DNA of 64,000 bases from Phycisphaerae bacterium RAS1 (GTDB lineage Bacteria; Planctomycetota; Phycisphaerae; UBA1845; Fen-1342), in contig SMLU01000004.1 of assembly GCA_007859745.1 (NCBI GenBank), forward strand, positions 124,001 through 188,000, read 5' to 3'. This document shows, piece after piece, positions 1-7,857 of the stretch (positions within the stretch are counted from its first letter, which is position 1; each line of letters begins with the position of its first letter). Below the pieces are notes generated by a model. It saw only the letters and a list, made by a program, of their open reading frames with translations, was not told where the DNA came from and did no database searches. The position numbers were made by a program, and so were the translations under genes.

Positions 1-354
1 GTTCAGCGCCACGTCCCTCGCCGGCTCGATGGCGCGCTGCAGCGGAGGAAGGGCAGGACCGTCGCGGTCCACCGGCGCCAGCGTCACGAATTCCGTCGCC
101 CCCTGCGGCTCGATCACCGAGGGAGGCGTATGAACTGCGCTGGGGCGCGCAAACGCATCGGGCGAAACGCGCCCGGCTTCGACATCGCGGCTCTTCACCG
201 CTCCGTCGCCAGGCTCGCCGGTCGTGGTCGGCTGAGCCCGCGTCGGTATGACGCCGCCACCGCTTCCGGGCAGCGCCACCTGGTTCACGGCCCATGTCAT
301 GCCGCCGATGAACAGCAGGCACACCATGAGGGCCGCCTTCACGCTCATCACCAT
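1..354 (-). CDS. Partial membrane-anchored protein downstream of rsmH
   Basis: This reading frame is open on the minus strand from an ATG at 354 to the window edge (118 codons, 3' end missing). The first 20 or so residues form a hydrophobic segment containing MVCLLFIGGMTW. It is followed by a Pro/Thr/Gly-rich stretch without recognisable domains, so this is probably a single-pass membrane or exported protein with a flexible extracytoplasmic linker. It is the third gene of the mraZ-rsmH run, where many bacteria carry ftsL. The hydrophobic N-terminus fits that place, but I see no leucine-zipper periscope typical of FtsL. A second ATG at 348 is possible. Function unknown. Confidence 0.6.
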   Translation of the reverse strand, partial: MVMSVKAALMVCLLFIGGMTWAVNQVALPGSGGGVIPTRAQPTTTGEPGDGAVKSRDVEAGRVSPDAFARPSAVHTPPSVIEPQGATEFVTLAPVDRDGPALPPLQRAIEPARDVALN

Positions 355-378
355 TGCTCGCTCCCGTTCGAAAGGCCA

Positions 379-459
379 AATGCCAAAGTGCCAAGTGCCA
401 AGTGCCAAGTGAAACGCGAAGGTTCGGCCGCTGGCCCTTGGCCCTTAGCCTTTGGTATT
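379..459. repeat. Family W hairpin of reiterated words (AATGCCAAG type)
   Basis: The left arm starts AATGCCAAAG and then repeats GCCAAGT three times. The right arm (GGCCCTTGGCCCTTAGCC, then CTTTGGTATT) is its approximate reverse complement. The distal arm overlaps the 3' end of rsmH, so the last residues (PNTKG) and the TAA stop of rsmH are encoded inside the hairpin. The same architecture with different words recurs at 12652-12735 and 61339-61463. Confidence 0.6.
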
Positions 460-1365
460 CGGCCGTCTCCGTGCCACACGCAGCTTCGCGCTGCGGCTGC
501 GTGGGTTTGTGCCGCGCTCGCGAGGCGACGCGACATCGGGCCGGTCGGTCAGCTCTTCCAGCAGCCCCGCGGCGCATGCGTCACGCAGCGAGCGCTTCAC
601 CAGCCCATCCTCAATACTGTGGAACGAAATCACCGCCAGGCGGCCGCCCGGCGCCAGGTGCTCCGGAGCGACCGCGAGAAACCGCTTCAGATTGTCATAC
701 TCATCGTTGACCGCGACGCGCAGCGCCTGAAACACGCGCGTCGCCGGGTGCGTCTTGCCGCTGCGGGCGCCGCCTTCGCCGACGACCGCCGCTTCCACCG
801 CGCGAGCCAACTGAAGCGTGGTCGTGATGCGTCCGCTGTGACGTGCATGGCAGATGCGCTTGGCGATCTTGCGGCTCAGCCCCTCCTGACCGAACTCGTA
901 GAACAGGTCGGCCAGCTCGCGCTCGCCCAGACCGTTCACGAGGTCGATCGCCTTCTTCTTCTGGTCCTGGTTAAACCGCATGTCCAGCGGCCCATCCCGA
1001 TCGAACGAAAACCCGCGAGCCGGGTCCGCCAACTGCGCCGAGTTCACCCCGAGATCCAAAAGCAGCAATTCCACTCGCTGCAGACCGCGCGTCTTCAGGA
1101 CCTCTGTGAACTCGGCGTAATTGGCCTTGACCAGCTCAACCGCGCCGCCAAATTCCGCCAGGCGCCGCCGCGCCGAAGCCAGAACCAAGTCGTCCAGATC
1201 CAATCCGATGAACCGTCCGCCGGGCAGAATCCGCGGGAGAATCGCGGCCGCGTGTCCGCCCAAGCCGACCGTCCCGTCCAGCACAACCTGTCCGGGCTGC
1301 GGATCGAGGTGGCGCAGCACTTCCGCCACCAGCACCGGCTGGTGTTCAAACTGTGTTTCATTCAC
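445..1365 (-). CDS. rsmH: 16S rRNA (cytosine(1402)-N(4))-methyltransferase RsmH (MraW)
   Basis: RsmH uses S-adenosylmethionine to N4-methylate C1402 in the decoding centre of 16S rRNA. The 306-residue length is normal for the family. Visible hallmarks are the N-terminal HQPVLVAEVL, the SAM-binding loop DGTVGLGGHA (residues about 30-39), the LDLGVNSAQL segment, FSFDRDGPLDMRF, FQALRVAVNDE and VISFHSIEDGLVK. Translation appears to start at GTG (1363-1365). It lies downstream of mraZ on the same strand, but the gap is an unusually long 314 bases. The C-terminal PNTKG and the stop codon lie inside a palindromic repeat, suggesting that the original end was replaced. Identity is secure. Confidence 0.95.
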   Translation of the reverse strand: MNETQFEHQPVLVAEVLRHLDPQPGQVVLDGTVGLGGHAAAILPRILPGGRFIGLDLDDLVLASARRRLAEFGGAVELVKANYAEFTEVLKTRGLQRVELLLLDLGVNSAQLADPARGFSFDRDGPLDMRFNQDQKKKAIDLVNGLGERELADLFYEFGQEGLSRKIAKRICHARHSGRITTTLQLARAVEAAVVGEGGARSGKTHPATRVFQALRVAVNDEYDNLKRFLAVAPEHLAPGGRLAVISFHSIEDGLVKRSLRDACAAGLLEELTDRPDVASPRERGTNPRSRSAKLRVARRRPNTKG

Positions 1366-1679
1366 GAAAACATCCCCGGGTCAGACCGCACCCGGGCCGG
1401 AACTGGCCCGCGACGTCTGGACGTGCCGGTCGCGGGCGGATACAAGATGCGCCTTCGCCTCACGGCGAAGAAAACGCCCGTCGCCGGCCTTCCATGGCCG
1501 GCGACGAGCAGGAGCTGGCGGAGCATCCACTGAACCGCCATGCGGAAAGCGGAAGCGTCATGCTTCCGTGCCGAGGCGCCTCGGCGTAAAGCGCCTGCGG
1601 CTTCCGCGTTCTGCCTTGAGGGAGCGGCGATGCCGGCGATACCGACATCGCCGCGTGAGGACCCTCTTCGAAACCCAAC
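1366..1679 (-). other. Structured mraZ-rsmH intercistronic region, no gene
   Basis: No coding potential is seen in these 314 bases, but four strong hairpins occur within about 170 bases. They are a 10-bp perfect stem at 1480-1489/1496-1505 (GTCGCCGGCC with a 6-base loop), a 7-bp stem at 1550-1556/1562-1568 (CGGAAGC), the perfect palindrome CCGAGGCGCCTCGG at 1571-1584, and a 7-bp stem at 1626-1632/1646-1652 (GGCGATG). On the minus strand the 1480-1505 stem is followed after five bases by TTTTC, so it could be a weak terminator or attenuator between mraZ and rsmH. Confidence 0.45.
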
Positions 1680-2198
1680 TTATTCGCGTCGGCCCCTGGC
1701 TTCGTCGCCCGGGCCGGTGAATTCGTCCATCAGCTCCTTGGAGAGCTCTTCGAAGCACTCGTGCAGGCTGGCCGACTTTTCGTGGTACGCGGCGTAGTTG
1801 GCCTTTTCGAATGCTTCGTAGTCGCTGCGATTCCAGAGCTCCAGATGATCGACGTTGCCGACCATCGTCACCTCGCGACCGATTCCGTTGGCCTTCAGCA
1901 GCCGGTCCGGAATCAGCGCCCGCCCGCTGGCGTCGGTCTCGAGCAGCGCGCTCTGCGAATTTACAAAGAGCAGGCCGCCAGGGAACTCGCGAAACTTCTC
2001 GCGCGAAGCGCGTGCCCGGGCCAGCAACTTCTCCCAGACCCGCTCGGGATAGAGCACCAGCGTCCCGCTGCGCGGTCCGACGGTGGCATAGAGCGACGTT
2101 CCGATTCGATCGTTAAGCGACTTGCGAACCGCCGCGGGAACCGACATCCGCGACTTCTCATCGATGTTGAGGTCGAATTTGCCGACGAAGGCTGCCAT
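1680..2198 (-). CDS. mraZ: Transcriptional regulator MraZ
   Basis: MraZ is a SpoVT/AbrB-fold protein that forms rings and binds direct repeats upstream of the division and cell-wall cluster. In Escherichia coli it represses its own promoter. This 172-residue protein has both half-domains. The first is FVGKFDLNIDEKSRMSVPAA near the N-terminus; the second, LLETDASGRALIPDRLL, lies at about residues 85-101, followed by VTMVGNVDHLELWNRSDYE. It is slightly longer than the usual 140-150 residues because of a charged C-terminal tail. The start at 2198 (ATG) directly precedes the MAAFVGKF N-terminus. It heads the mraZ-rsmH run from a promoter with candidate MraZ boxes. Confidence 0.93.
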   Translation of the reverse strand: MAAFVGKFDLNIDEKSRMSVPAAVRKSLNDRIGTSLYATVGPRSGTLVLYPERVWEKLLARARASREKFREFPGGLLFVNSQSALLETDASGRALIPDRLLKANGIGREVTMVGNVDHLELWNRSDYEAFEKANYAAYHEKSASLHECFEELSKELMDEFTGPGDEARGRRE

Positions 2199-2220
2199 CG
2201 ATGATTGTGCATCCGGAAGA

Positions 2221-2250
2221 TCGTGCCACTTTCTGCCACTTCTTCCCTCT
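2221..2250 (-). promoter_or_regulatory. Candidate MraZ box, three 10-bp direct repeats
   Basis: On the minus strand three consecutive 10-mers read AGAGGGAAGA, AGTGGCAGAA and AGTGGCACGA. The exact 10-base period matches known MraZ operators (GTGGG-type boxes spaced one helical turn apart). The core here is GTGGC in two of the three boxes. The array lies just downstream of the predicted -10 element and upstream of the mraZ start, as expected for autoregulation. Confidence 0.55.
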
Positions 2251-2259
2251 CTACGGGAA

Positions 2260-2287
2260 AATATACCACGTTACTTAAGCGATGCAA
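2260..2287 (-). promoter_or_regulatory. Sigma70-like promoter of mraZ
   Basis: On the minus strand a -35 hexamer TTGCAT (2282-2287) and a -10 hexamer TATATT (2260-2265) are separated by 16 bases. Transcription would start near 2253, immediately before the candidate MraZ boxes. Confidence 0.55.
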
Positions 2288-2462
2288 GCGCACGCGAAAA
2301 AAAAATCGCGCAGAATTTCACCTGACCGCCCCATCACGCCGGGCGGCGCGTTAGCACGACTGCGTTGACTGCTCACACCTCTACCGCCTATTGGTTCGGC
2401 GCACCGCCCATGCCCCGTAGGATGTGTGTCGGAGGTGAATAATGTCGCGTTGATCGTAGCGA

Positions 2463-2498
2463 GACGTCAACCCGCCGCTTGGCGCGGCGGGTTCGGAA
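2463..2498. repeat. Family B palindrome, half element
   Basis: This is one arm of the family B palindrome (CCCGCCGCTTGGCGCGGCGG, then GTTCGGA), overlapping the 3' end of hutF. The partner arm present in full copies elsewhere is absent. The hutF frame reads through it as FPNPPRQAAG and then stops. Confidence 0.75.
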
Positions 2499-3966
2499 AG
2501 AGATCGCGCGAGCCGCCTGGCGCGGGCGGCGCGGTCCAGGCCCCCGCCACGCACACGTCGCGCACGCACTCGCGGCCAGCGCCGAGAAGCCAGCTTGCCA
2601 GCAGCGTCTGCGACGTCCAGCCGTCGAGCGTCGGCGCGTCGAGATCAATCGTGAGAAAATCCGCCGCCGCCCCAACGCAAATCTCGCCGACACGGACAGG
2701 CGCAGCCGGCAAAGCAGAGCCGTGCACTCGTCTGATTCCGTCCAGGCCTAACGACACCGCTCCGTTGCTCGTGCCGCAGCGCCATAGCCGCCGCGCCAGT
2801 TCGCCGTCGGCCTCCTTGCAGACGCCGCGTTTTTCGGCCCGCAGCCGCTGCACGAACTCCAGCCAGCGCAGCTCTTCCGCGAAATCGATGCGGATGTTCG
2901 AGTCGCTGCCGATGCAGACGCCCGCGCCAAGCTGCTGGATCAGCCCCCCTTCCGCGATCCCGTCGCCCAGGTTCCCCTCCGTCAGCGGGCACACGCCGAT
3001 GTGTGCGCCGCTGGCCAGATAGCGCCGCAGGTCGGGCGGAGTCGAATGTGTCGCGTGGATGATCGTGTCGCGCGGCCCGAGCGGCGTATTGTCCAGCAGC
3101 CACACCAGCGGACTCACCCCCAGCGCCGCCCGCACCTCTTCGATCTCCTTCCGCTGCTCCTCGATGTGAGTATGGCAGACGACGCCGCGGCGATCGGCTT
3201 CCGCCTTGAGCGACTTCAGATCGTCCGGCGGCACGGCTCTCAGGCTGTGCGGCGCCAAGCCGATCGATTGTGTGCGCGGGTCGAGCAGCTTCTCCAGGCG
3301 CTCGAACTGCCGCACAAACCGCTCCACATCCGGGGTCGCGAAGCGCCGCTGCCCGCCGACGAGCGGTTTTCCCACGCCGCCGGTTTTGTAGAAGCACAGC
3401 AGCAGAACGAGCCGGATGCCGGCTTCCTTCGCGGCCTCGATTACCAGCTCATCCAGGGCAAAATCCTGGGCATCGATATCCGCGTGATGCACATAGTGAA
3501 ACTCTCCGACGGTTGTGATGCCGGCGGCGAGCATTTCGCGAAACGCGTGCAACGTGATTCGCTTGAACGTCGGCGGATCGAGGCGCTCCACCAACCCGTA
3601 CATGGCTTCGCGCCACGACCAGAAATCGCCCATCCCCGCCGGATAGCTCTCTCCGAATCCGCGCAGCGCCCGCTGAAACGCGTGGCTGTGGACATTGACG
3701 AACCCGGGCAACAGCGCGCGACGATGCAGGCGCGCCGCCGCGCAGCGCTCCGACGCGGAGCGCTCCGACGCGGAGCGCTCCGGCGATCGGCCCTCATCGG
3801 AGGACGGGCCTGTGCTGGGGGACCGTCCTCCGGCCGGTCTTTCTTCGTCAGGGCTCGCGAATTCGATCGCTGCGATGCGCCCGTCGTCGCCAATCTGAAT
3901 GCGTACGCCCGGGCGAAACACGCCGTCAATCAGCGTCCAATCGGCTTCAATCCAACTTGGAGGCAT
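2467..3966 (-). CDS. hutF: Formimidoylglutamate deiminase HutF
   Basis: HutF deiminates N-formimino-L-glutamate to N-formyl-L-glutamate and ammonia in one branch of histidine degradation. It is an amidohydrolase-superfamily protein with a catalytic metal. Diagnostic segments are VNVHSHAFQRALRGFGE (metal-binding HxH), TTVGEFHYVHH, CHTHIEEQ, IIHATHSTPPDL and the metal-ligand Asp region GSDSNIRIDFAEELR. The start is placed at ATG 3966 because an upstream in-frame ATG at 4047 lies in a family C repeat. That gives 499 residues, longer than usual. Two additions explain this: a linker of about 30 residues containing SERSASERSASER, read from palindromic DNA, before the HSH motif; and a C-terminal FPNPPRQAAG read from a family B repeat. 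No other hut gene is in the window. Confidence 0.88.
   Translation of the reverse strand: MPPSWIEADWTLIDGVFRPGVRIQIGDDGRIAAIEFASPDEERPAGGRSPSTGPSSDEGRSPERSASERSASERCAAARLHRRALLPGFVNVHSHAFQRALRGFGESYPAGMGDFWSWREAMYGLVERLDPPTFKRITLHAFREMLAAGITTVGEFHYVHHADIDAQDFALDELVIEAAKEAGIRLVLLLCFYKTGGVGKPLVGGQRRFATPDVERFVRQFERLEKLLDPRTQSIGLAPHSLRAVPPDDLKSLKAEADRRGVVCHTHIEEQRKEIEEVRAALGVSPLVWLLDNTPLGPRDTIIHATHSTPPDLRRYLASGAHIGVCPLTEGNLGDGIAEGGLIQQLGAGVCIGSDSNIRIDFAEELRWLEFVQRLRAEKRGVCKEADGELARRLWRCGTSNGAVSLGLDGIRRVHGSALPAAPVRVGEICVGAAADFLTIDLDAPTLDGWTSQTLLASWLLGAGRECVRDVCVAGAWTAPPAPGGSRDLFPNPPRQAAG
3738..3840. repeat. Palindromic tract inside hutF
   Basis: The 15-base unit GCGCTCCGACGCGGA is repeated, so each GCGCTCC is followed by its complement GGAGCGC. 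A second hairpin follows, with arms GGAGGACGG and CCGTCCTCC. The 15-base period is a multiple of three and encodes SERSA-type pentapeptides in the hutF frame. Confidence 0.65.
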
Positions 3967-3974
3967 GACGGGAA

Positions 3975-4125
3975 GTGTAACCGGTAGCGGCCGGCCCCCG
4001 TGCCGGCGTAGTCCGAGACCGATCGACCGGCTGGAAGCCGATACCACAAGCTGGAAGGCGATACCACAAGCTGGAAGCGGATACCACGGTCAACGGCCGG
4101 CACGGGGGCCGGCCGCTACCGCAGG
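3975..4125. repeat. Family C palindromes, inverted pair with spacer repeats
   Basis: CGGTAGCGGCCGGCCCCCGT at the left and its inverse (ACGGGGGCCGGCCGCTACCG) at the right face each other. Between them AAGCTGGAAG/CGATACCAC-type words are repeated three times. The pair fills the gap between the DinB-like gene and hutF. Related copies lie at 36710-36735 and 56329-56425. Confidence 0.7.
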
Positions 4126-4616
4126 AAGCTCTTTCCCCGCAGCCGGCGGATCATCGCGAGCTGCCCGGCGTGAAACGCCTCGTGCCGCGAGCAGTGACTC
4201 ACGGCCCCGAGCTTGTCGCGATAGTGCGGGTGAATCGAGCCGTTCGCGCCAAAGGCCGGCTCTGCCAGCGCCGCATCACTCATGCCGCGAATCGCGACCA
4301 GCGTTTTCTGATGCGTCTCTTCCATCACGCCGCGAACGTCGTCGACCCGCGGGTAAGGACGCTCGCTCGTGCCGGCGACCGGGCCGCCGATCTGAAAGTG
4401 CTTCGCGAAGGCGTCATCCACGACGCTCGTGCCCAGGCAGCGCTGGTGAATCAGCACGTTCTGCGAAACCGCGAGGTGCCCGCACAGCCACAGCGCATGC
4501 GCCAAGCCCGGCGCCGGCTGAAAACCCCAGTCCCCCTCGCCGAAATCAGCCAGGAGCCGCTGCGTCCAGTCGCGCGTGTAGTGAAGCTGCTCCGCCAGGA
4601 CCGGCCCGAGCCCCAT
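4116..4616 (-). CDS. DinB-family putative metal-dependent protein
   Basis: The 166-residue length and helix pattern fit the DinB/YfiT four-helix superfamily, whose members bind a metal through three histidines. Their roles range from thiol transferases to unknown. Candidate ligands are the His in LWLCGHLAVSQN (about residue 47) and the HxxxH pair in SRHEAFHAGQ near the C-terminus. ATG at 4616 begins two bases after the tatA stop, so the two are probably co-transcribed. The specific substrate cannot be read from the sequence. The last codons abut a family C repeat. Confidence 0.75.
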   Translation of the reverse strand: MGLGPVLAEQLHYTRDWTQRLLADFGEGDWGFQPAPGLAHALWLCGHLAVSQNVLIHQRCLGTSVVDDAFAKHFQIGGPVAGTSERPYPRVDDVRGVMEETHQKTLVAIRGMSDAALAEPAFGANGSIHPHYRDKLGAVSHCSRHEAFHAGQLAMIRRLRGKSFLR

Positions 4617-4618
4617 GA

Positions 4619-4894
4619 TCAGTGCTGCTCCCCCGCATCGCTGGCCACGGGCGCTTTCTCCGCCGGCGCCGCGGTGCGCGGCGCAGGCTCATTTGCCGGC
4701 GCTCGCAGTTTCGGCTTGGGGGGGTCGTCGCCGCTGGTCGTGTCCTTCAGGTCGTCGCCAACGTCTTTGAGGCCCTTTTTGAATTCGTTGAACGCTCGCC
4801 CCAGAGAGCGGGCCACATCCGGGAGGCGGTTGCCGAAGAGCAGCAACGCGACGATGCCAATGACCAGCCAGTGCATCGGACTGAACCAGCCCAT
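4619..4894 (-). CDS. tatA: Twin-arginine translocase subunit TatA/TatE-like
   Basis: TatA proteins assemble with TatC to export folded proteins across the inner membrane. The 91-residue protein has the expected plan. A short hydrophobic N-terminal helix (MHWLVIGIVALLLFGNRLP) with the conserved FGNRLP turn is followed by an amphipathic helix ARSLGRAFNEFKKGLKD, then a low-complexity Pro/Ala-rich acidic tail. A GAGGGA Shine-Dalgarno precedes the ATG at 4894. TatB cannot be fully excluded, but the FGNRLPDVARSLGRAFNEFK sequence is TatA-like. Confidence 0.9.
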   Translation of the reverse strand: MGWFSPMHWLVIGIVALLLFGNRLPDVARSLGRAFNEFKKGLKDVGDDLKDTTSGDDPPKPKLRAPANEPAPRTAAPAEKAPVASDAGEQH

Positions 4895-5356
4895 GTGCGT
4901 CCCTCACGTGTAGCCGACGCTCGCGCGCGTCGCCGGCGGGCCATCGCCGCATCGACCGCTCCGGTTGCAGCGCGCTGCGGCGACCCCCTGCACGGCCATC
5001 AGCGCCACACGCGTGACGCCGCAGGGATTATCAGATTCTATCCGCTCCAAGTCAAAGGCGGCGTCCGGAATCGGGCTCCATCCCGATAGAGGTTGCGATC
5101 AGCGGCGTCTCTCCGAACCCGCCGCGCCAAGCGGTGGATTGATGATGGTCTGCGATCGGGGCCTCACAGGCCGCGGGCGTCACCCCGCCGCTTGGCGCGG
5201 CGGGTTCGGAAAGAAAAGCGGCAGCCCGGAAAATCGGGCGCAACCGGCCGCGCCGACGGCGGCTGCGATGGGTGGCTTTCTTTCGGGCGCTCGAAGTAAA
5301 ATATGCGCGCCCGGGCGGCGAATACGTCTGCAAACACCACGGTCCGGAGACGCGCG
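4895..5356. other. Divergent intergenic region with a family B element
   Basis: No gene is seen in this gap between divergent tatA and the gene at 5357. It holds a complete family B element at 5112-5210, preceded by the shared flank ATAGAGGTTGCGAT (5086-5099), which recurs next to the copy at 18128. Confidence 0.6.
5112..5210. repeat. Family B bipartite palindromic element, full copy
   Basis: A 99-base element runs from TCCGAACCCGCCGCGCCAAG to CTTGGCGCGGCGGGTTCGGA. The two arms are each palindromic and are inverted relative to each other across a spacer of about 45 bases. Full copies also occur at 9741-9848, 18128-18226, 23630-23728 and 40147-40265. Confidence 0.85.
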
Positions 5357-5875
5357 ATGATCAACCTGTGCATATTCGGCGGTCACGGCGGCCAGCTTGG
5401 ATCAACCAAGCGGATCTTCGTAACCGTGTTTGGCGGCTGCGAACTGAAGCGGCCGACCCTGGCGCGGCAGATCATCGACATGAAGCGCGCGGGGGTCGAG
5501 AACTTGCGTCCGAAAACCTACTTCTTCCTGACGCTGTTCGGGGGAACATCCATCAAGTCACCCACGCTTGCGGAGGAGTACATCGCGCTCCAGGACGCAC
5601 TACGCGCCGGGCTGCTCACGACCGCGGAATGGGATCGGGCGGTCGGCCACATCGCCGCCCTGGATGGATTCGAGGCCGCCTCGCTCACGCTCTTCGGCGG
5701 GTTCGACACCAACGAGCTGCCGACGGAAGACGAGGAGCTGGACGCGCTGGCGGTGCAGCGGCAGATCGGCAACATCCCCAGCAGCGTGACCGATACGCTG
5801 ATGCTGGCGATCGGCCAGGGCGGCGCGCAGCGGCCGGCGGTAATCCGCCGGGCGACCGGCGCGGCGATCGCGTAG
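5357..5875 (+). CDS. Hypothetical protein with three TxFGG repeats
   Basis: This 172-residue soluble protein contains three spaced T-(VL)-FGG segments (VTVFGGCELKRPT, LTLFGGTSIKSPT and LTLFGGFDTNELPT). Each is followed by charged residues, suggesting an internally repeated beta structure. The rhythm loosely recalls the C-terminal domain of LiaF-type cell-envelope-response proteins, but the transmembrane helices of that family are missing. GGAGA lies about eight bases before the ATG. Convergent family A repeats follow directly. I do not assign a function. Confidence 0.6.
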   Translation: MINLCIFGGHGGQLGSTKRIFVTVFGGCELKRPTLARQIIDMKRAGVENLRPKTYFFLTLFGGTSIKSPTLAEEYIALQDALRAGLLTTAEWDRAVGHIAALDGFEAASLTLFGGFDTNELPTEDEELDALAVQRQIGNIPSSVTDTLMLAIGQGGAQRPAVIRRATGAAIA

Positions 5876-5913
5876 AGATGCAACATTCAGAATTCGGAAT
5901 AACCGTCTCTTCG

Positions 5914-6028
5914 GTCCGAGCCGCGCGCGTGAGCAAGCGGTTCTCATCGCTCCGCTCCCGCACGGTCGCGGCTCGGACATAAGAACCGCTCCCTCACGGT
6001 CGCGGCTCGGAAATGTCGCGGCTCGGAT
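5914..6028. repeat. Family A palindrome cluster
   Basis: One left-type arm and three right-type arms (ACGGTCGCGGCTCGGA and a shortened version) lie in the gap between the convergent genes at 5875 and 6035. The core matches the repeats inside valS. Confidence 0.8.
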
Positions 6029-6034
6029 AGAGGC

Positions 6035-7543
6035 TCAATTCGGCGCCGATGGATCGCGAATAATCAGTACCGCCGGCGCGACGGAGATGTTGTCGGCTTC
6101 CTGCCCGGCGTCCGCGTCGATGTAGGCGAAGAAGTGATACGTGCCGGGGGCGAGCGTGCCGGGAATCTGCCAGTTGAACGTGTCCTGAACGCCGTCGGCC
6201 CCGGCGTCGCGATTGGCCAGGATTTCGATCTCGGCGATGTCGTCCGCGCTGCCCGCCTCGTTCTGGGCCGGAGTCGCGTCGTCGTCCACGGTGATGCGGA
6301 TCAACCCTTCGCCGTCGGGATCATCGTCACGCCAGGTGATGCTCACGAAACTGCCGGGCGTGCCGGTCACATTCGTCCCCGGCGTCAGCAATGCGATCAA
6401 CGGCTGGTTGTCGCTGGCGCGGCGGAACACGAGCCCCTCGCCGGGCTTGGTCGTGGGCGTGGCCGTGCCGGCGCTGGAGACGATGAGCGGGCGGTAGATT
6501 CCGTTCGCGACGCGCTGGCCGGCCGCATCCAGCCCATCCCAACTGAACACGTCCGTCTCGGTGCCGGCGGAGACGAAGCGTTGCGAGAGAATCGTGATTT
6601 CGTTGCCGTTGGCGTGGTTGTCGTCCGTGTCAATCTTGATGTCGATCAGGACGTCGTCGAACTGGTTCACGCCGAATTCGATCCGCAGCGCGTCGTCGGT
6701 CTCGAGGAAGGTTGTGTCTTCGGCCGGTTCGCGGATGCCCAGCTCGACCGTGCCGTTGTCGTTGTCATTGTCGTTGCTGTTGCTGTTGTCAGCGGCCTCT
6801 ACCGTGATCGTCGCCAGACCGTTGACGGTCGACTCGGCGTTCACCACGTCCGACAGCCGCGCGAACAGGTTGTACGTGCCGGCGTCGACCTTGGCGTCCG
6901 CTGAGTTCTTTCCATCCCATTCGAACGAATCCTCCTCCGCTTCCTCGGGCAGGTCTTGTTCGAGAATCGTGGTCTCATTGCCATTGCCGTGATCGGAGTC
7001 AACGTCGATCGCCAGCACGAGCTTGCCGTTTCCGCTGGCGTCCCCGCCGGTCCACGCGATGTTGACGGTGCCGCCATCGGGCAGGTTGACGGCCGCGGCC
7101 GGCTCCGTAAAGGAAAAGGTCGGGGCGGCGTCGAGCGTGGCCTTGCCGGGCGCGACGGTCGTGCGCGTCGTGGTGTCGACCGTGATCTCCGCACCGATCG
7201 AGTAAACACCGGGCGCAAAGCTCTTGGTGTTCCAGGTCACCATCTGATCCGTGAGCGTGGTCGTTACGGTCACGCCGCTCACCAGGTTGGTGCGCGTCAG
7301 GTCCTCGCGCGATTCGACGAAGATGGTCGCCAGCGCCGTGGCGTCTTGGTTGTTCGAGGCGCTCCAGCGGATTGGCAGGACCGAGCCTTCGGGAATCGAA
7401 ACGTCTTCGGTCGGCGTCAGAACCGCGATGGCGACCGTGTTGGGCGAAGGGGTTTGCGTTTCGCTCAGATTCAGGAGAGGACCACACGTCGAGCCGGTCA
7501 GAAGCCAGAACCCCGCCACAAGTGAGACCAGTGCGATTCGCAT
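6035..7543 (-). CDS. Secreted or lipoprotein with FlgD/Ig-like repeats
   Basis: The start is placed at ATG 7543, preceded by GAGGT, giving 502 residues. The N-terminus MRIALVSLVAGFWLLTGSTC is a signal sequence ending at Cys20. The -1 residue is Thr, so this is a poor lipobox and anchoring is uncertain. The body contains several immunoglobulin-like beta modules. Two carry a FlgD-like signature (DSFEWDGKNSADAKVDAGTY and DVFSWDGLDAAGQRVANGIY), separated by an acidic Asn/Asp-rich linker (DNSNSNDNDNDNG). There is no catalytic motif, so an adhesive or structural surface role is the most that can be inferred. An upstream in-frame ATG at 7594 is less likely. Confidence 0.7.
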   Translation of the reverse strand: MRIALVSLVAGFWLLTGSTCGPLLNLSETQTPSPNTVAIAVLTPTEDVSIPEGSVLPIRWSASNNQDATALATIFVESREDLTRTNLVSGVTVTTTLTDQMVTWNTKSFAPGVYSIGAEITVDTTTRTTVAPGKATLDAAPTFSFTEPAAAVNLPDGGTVNIAWTGGDASGNGKLVLAIDVDSDHGNGNETTILEQDLPEEAEEDSFEWDGKNSADAKVDAGTYNLFARLSDVVNAESTVNGLATITVEAADNSNSNDNDNDNGTVELGIREPAEDTTFLETDDALRIEFGVNQFDDVLIDIKIDTDDNHANGNEITILSQRFVSAGTETDVFSWDGLDAAGQRVANGIYRPLIVSSAGTATPTTKPGEGLVFRRASDNQPLIALLTPGTNVTGTPGSFVSITWRDDDPDGEGLIRITVDDDATPAQNEAGSADDIAEIEILANRDAGADGVQDTFNWQIPGTLAPGTYHFFAYIDADAGQEADNISVAPAVLIIRDPSAPN

Positions 7544-7857
7544 CGGGAGACCTCTTCTGCCATTGCCGCGGCTGACGCCCGCCTGCGGCGACACGTAACT
7601 CGACGTACGTCCATTATTTGCCGTTCCACGAGACCGTCAAGCAGACCGGCCAGAGGCCGGTCCCCCATTATTCGGCCGGTCCTCGGTTCGGCCAGTCCCC
7701 GAAGTTGGCCTCCGCCGGCACCCCACGTCCGGCACGCCCTGACGGACGCTTTCCGAAGGTCGTGGACGCCGCTAAGATTCATCGGCCGCAAGCTGTCGAT
7801 AAGTGTGATGATACCGCGGTTGTCGCGGCCGGTGTTTGCGGGCGTCGAGGGCTTCTC

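Noticed and set aside
2290-2312. A nine-base A-run flanked by CGCG as a terminator or phase-variable tract
   Set aside because: The stem is only four bases and the run lies upstream of the mraZ promoter with no gene reading into it.
3967-4047. The first 27 codons of a longer hutF frame
   Set aside because: They lie in a family C repeat, and the conserved sequence starts just after ATG 3966.
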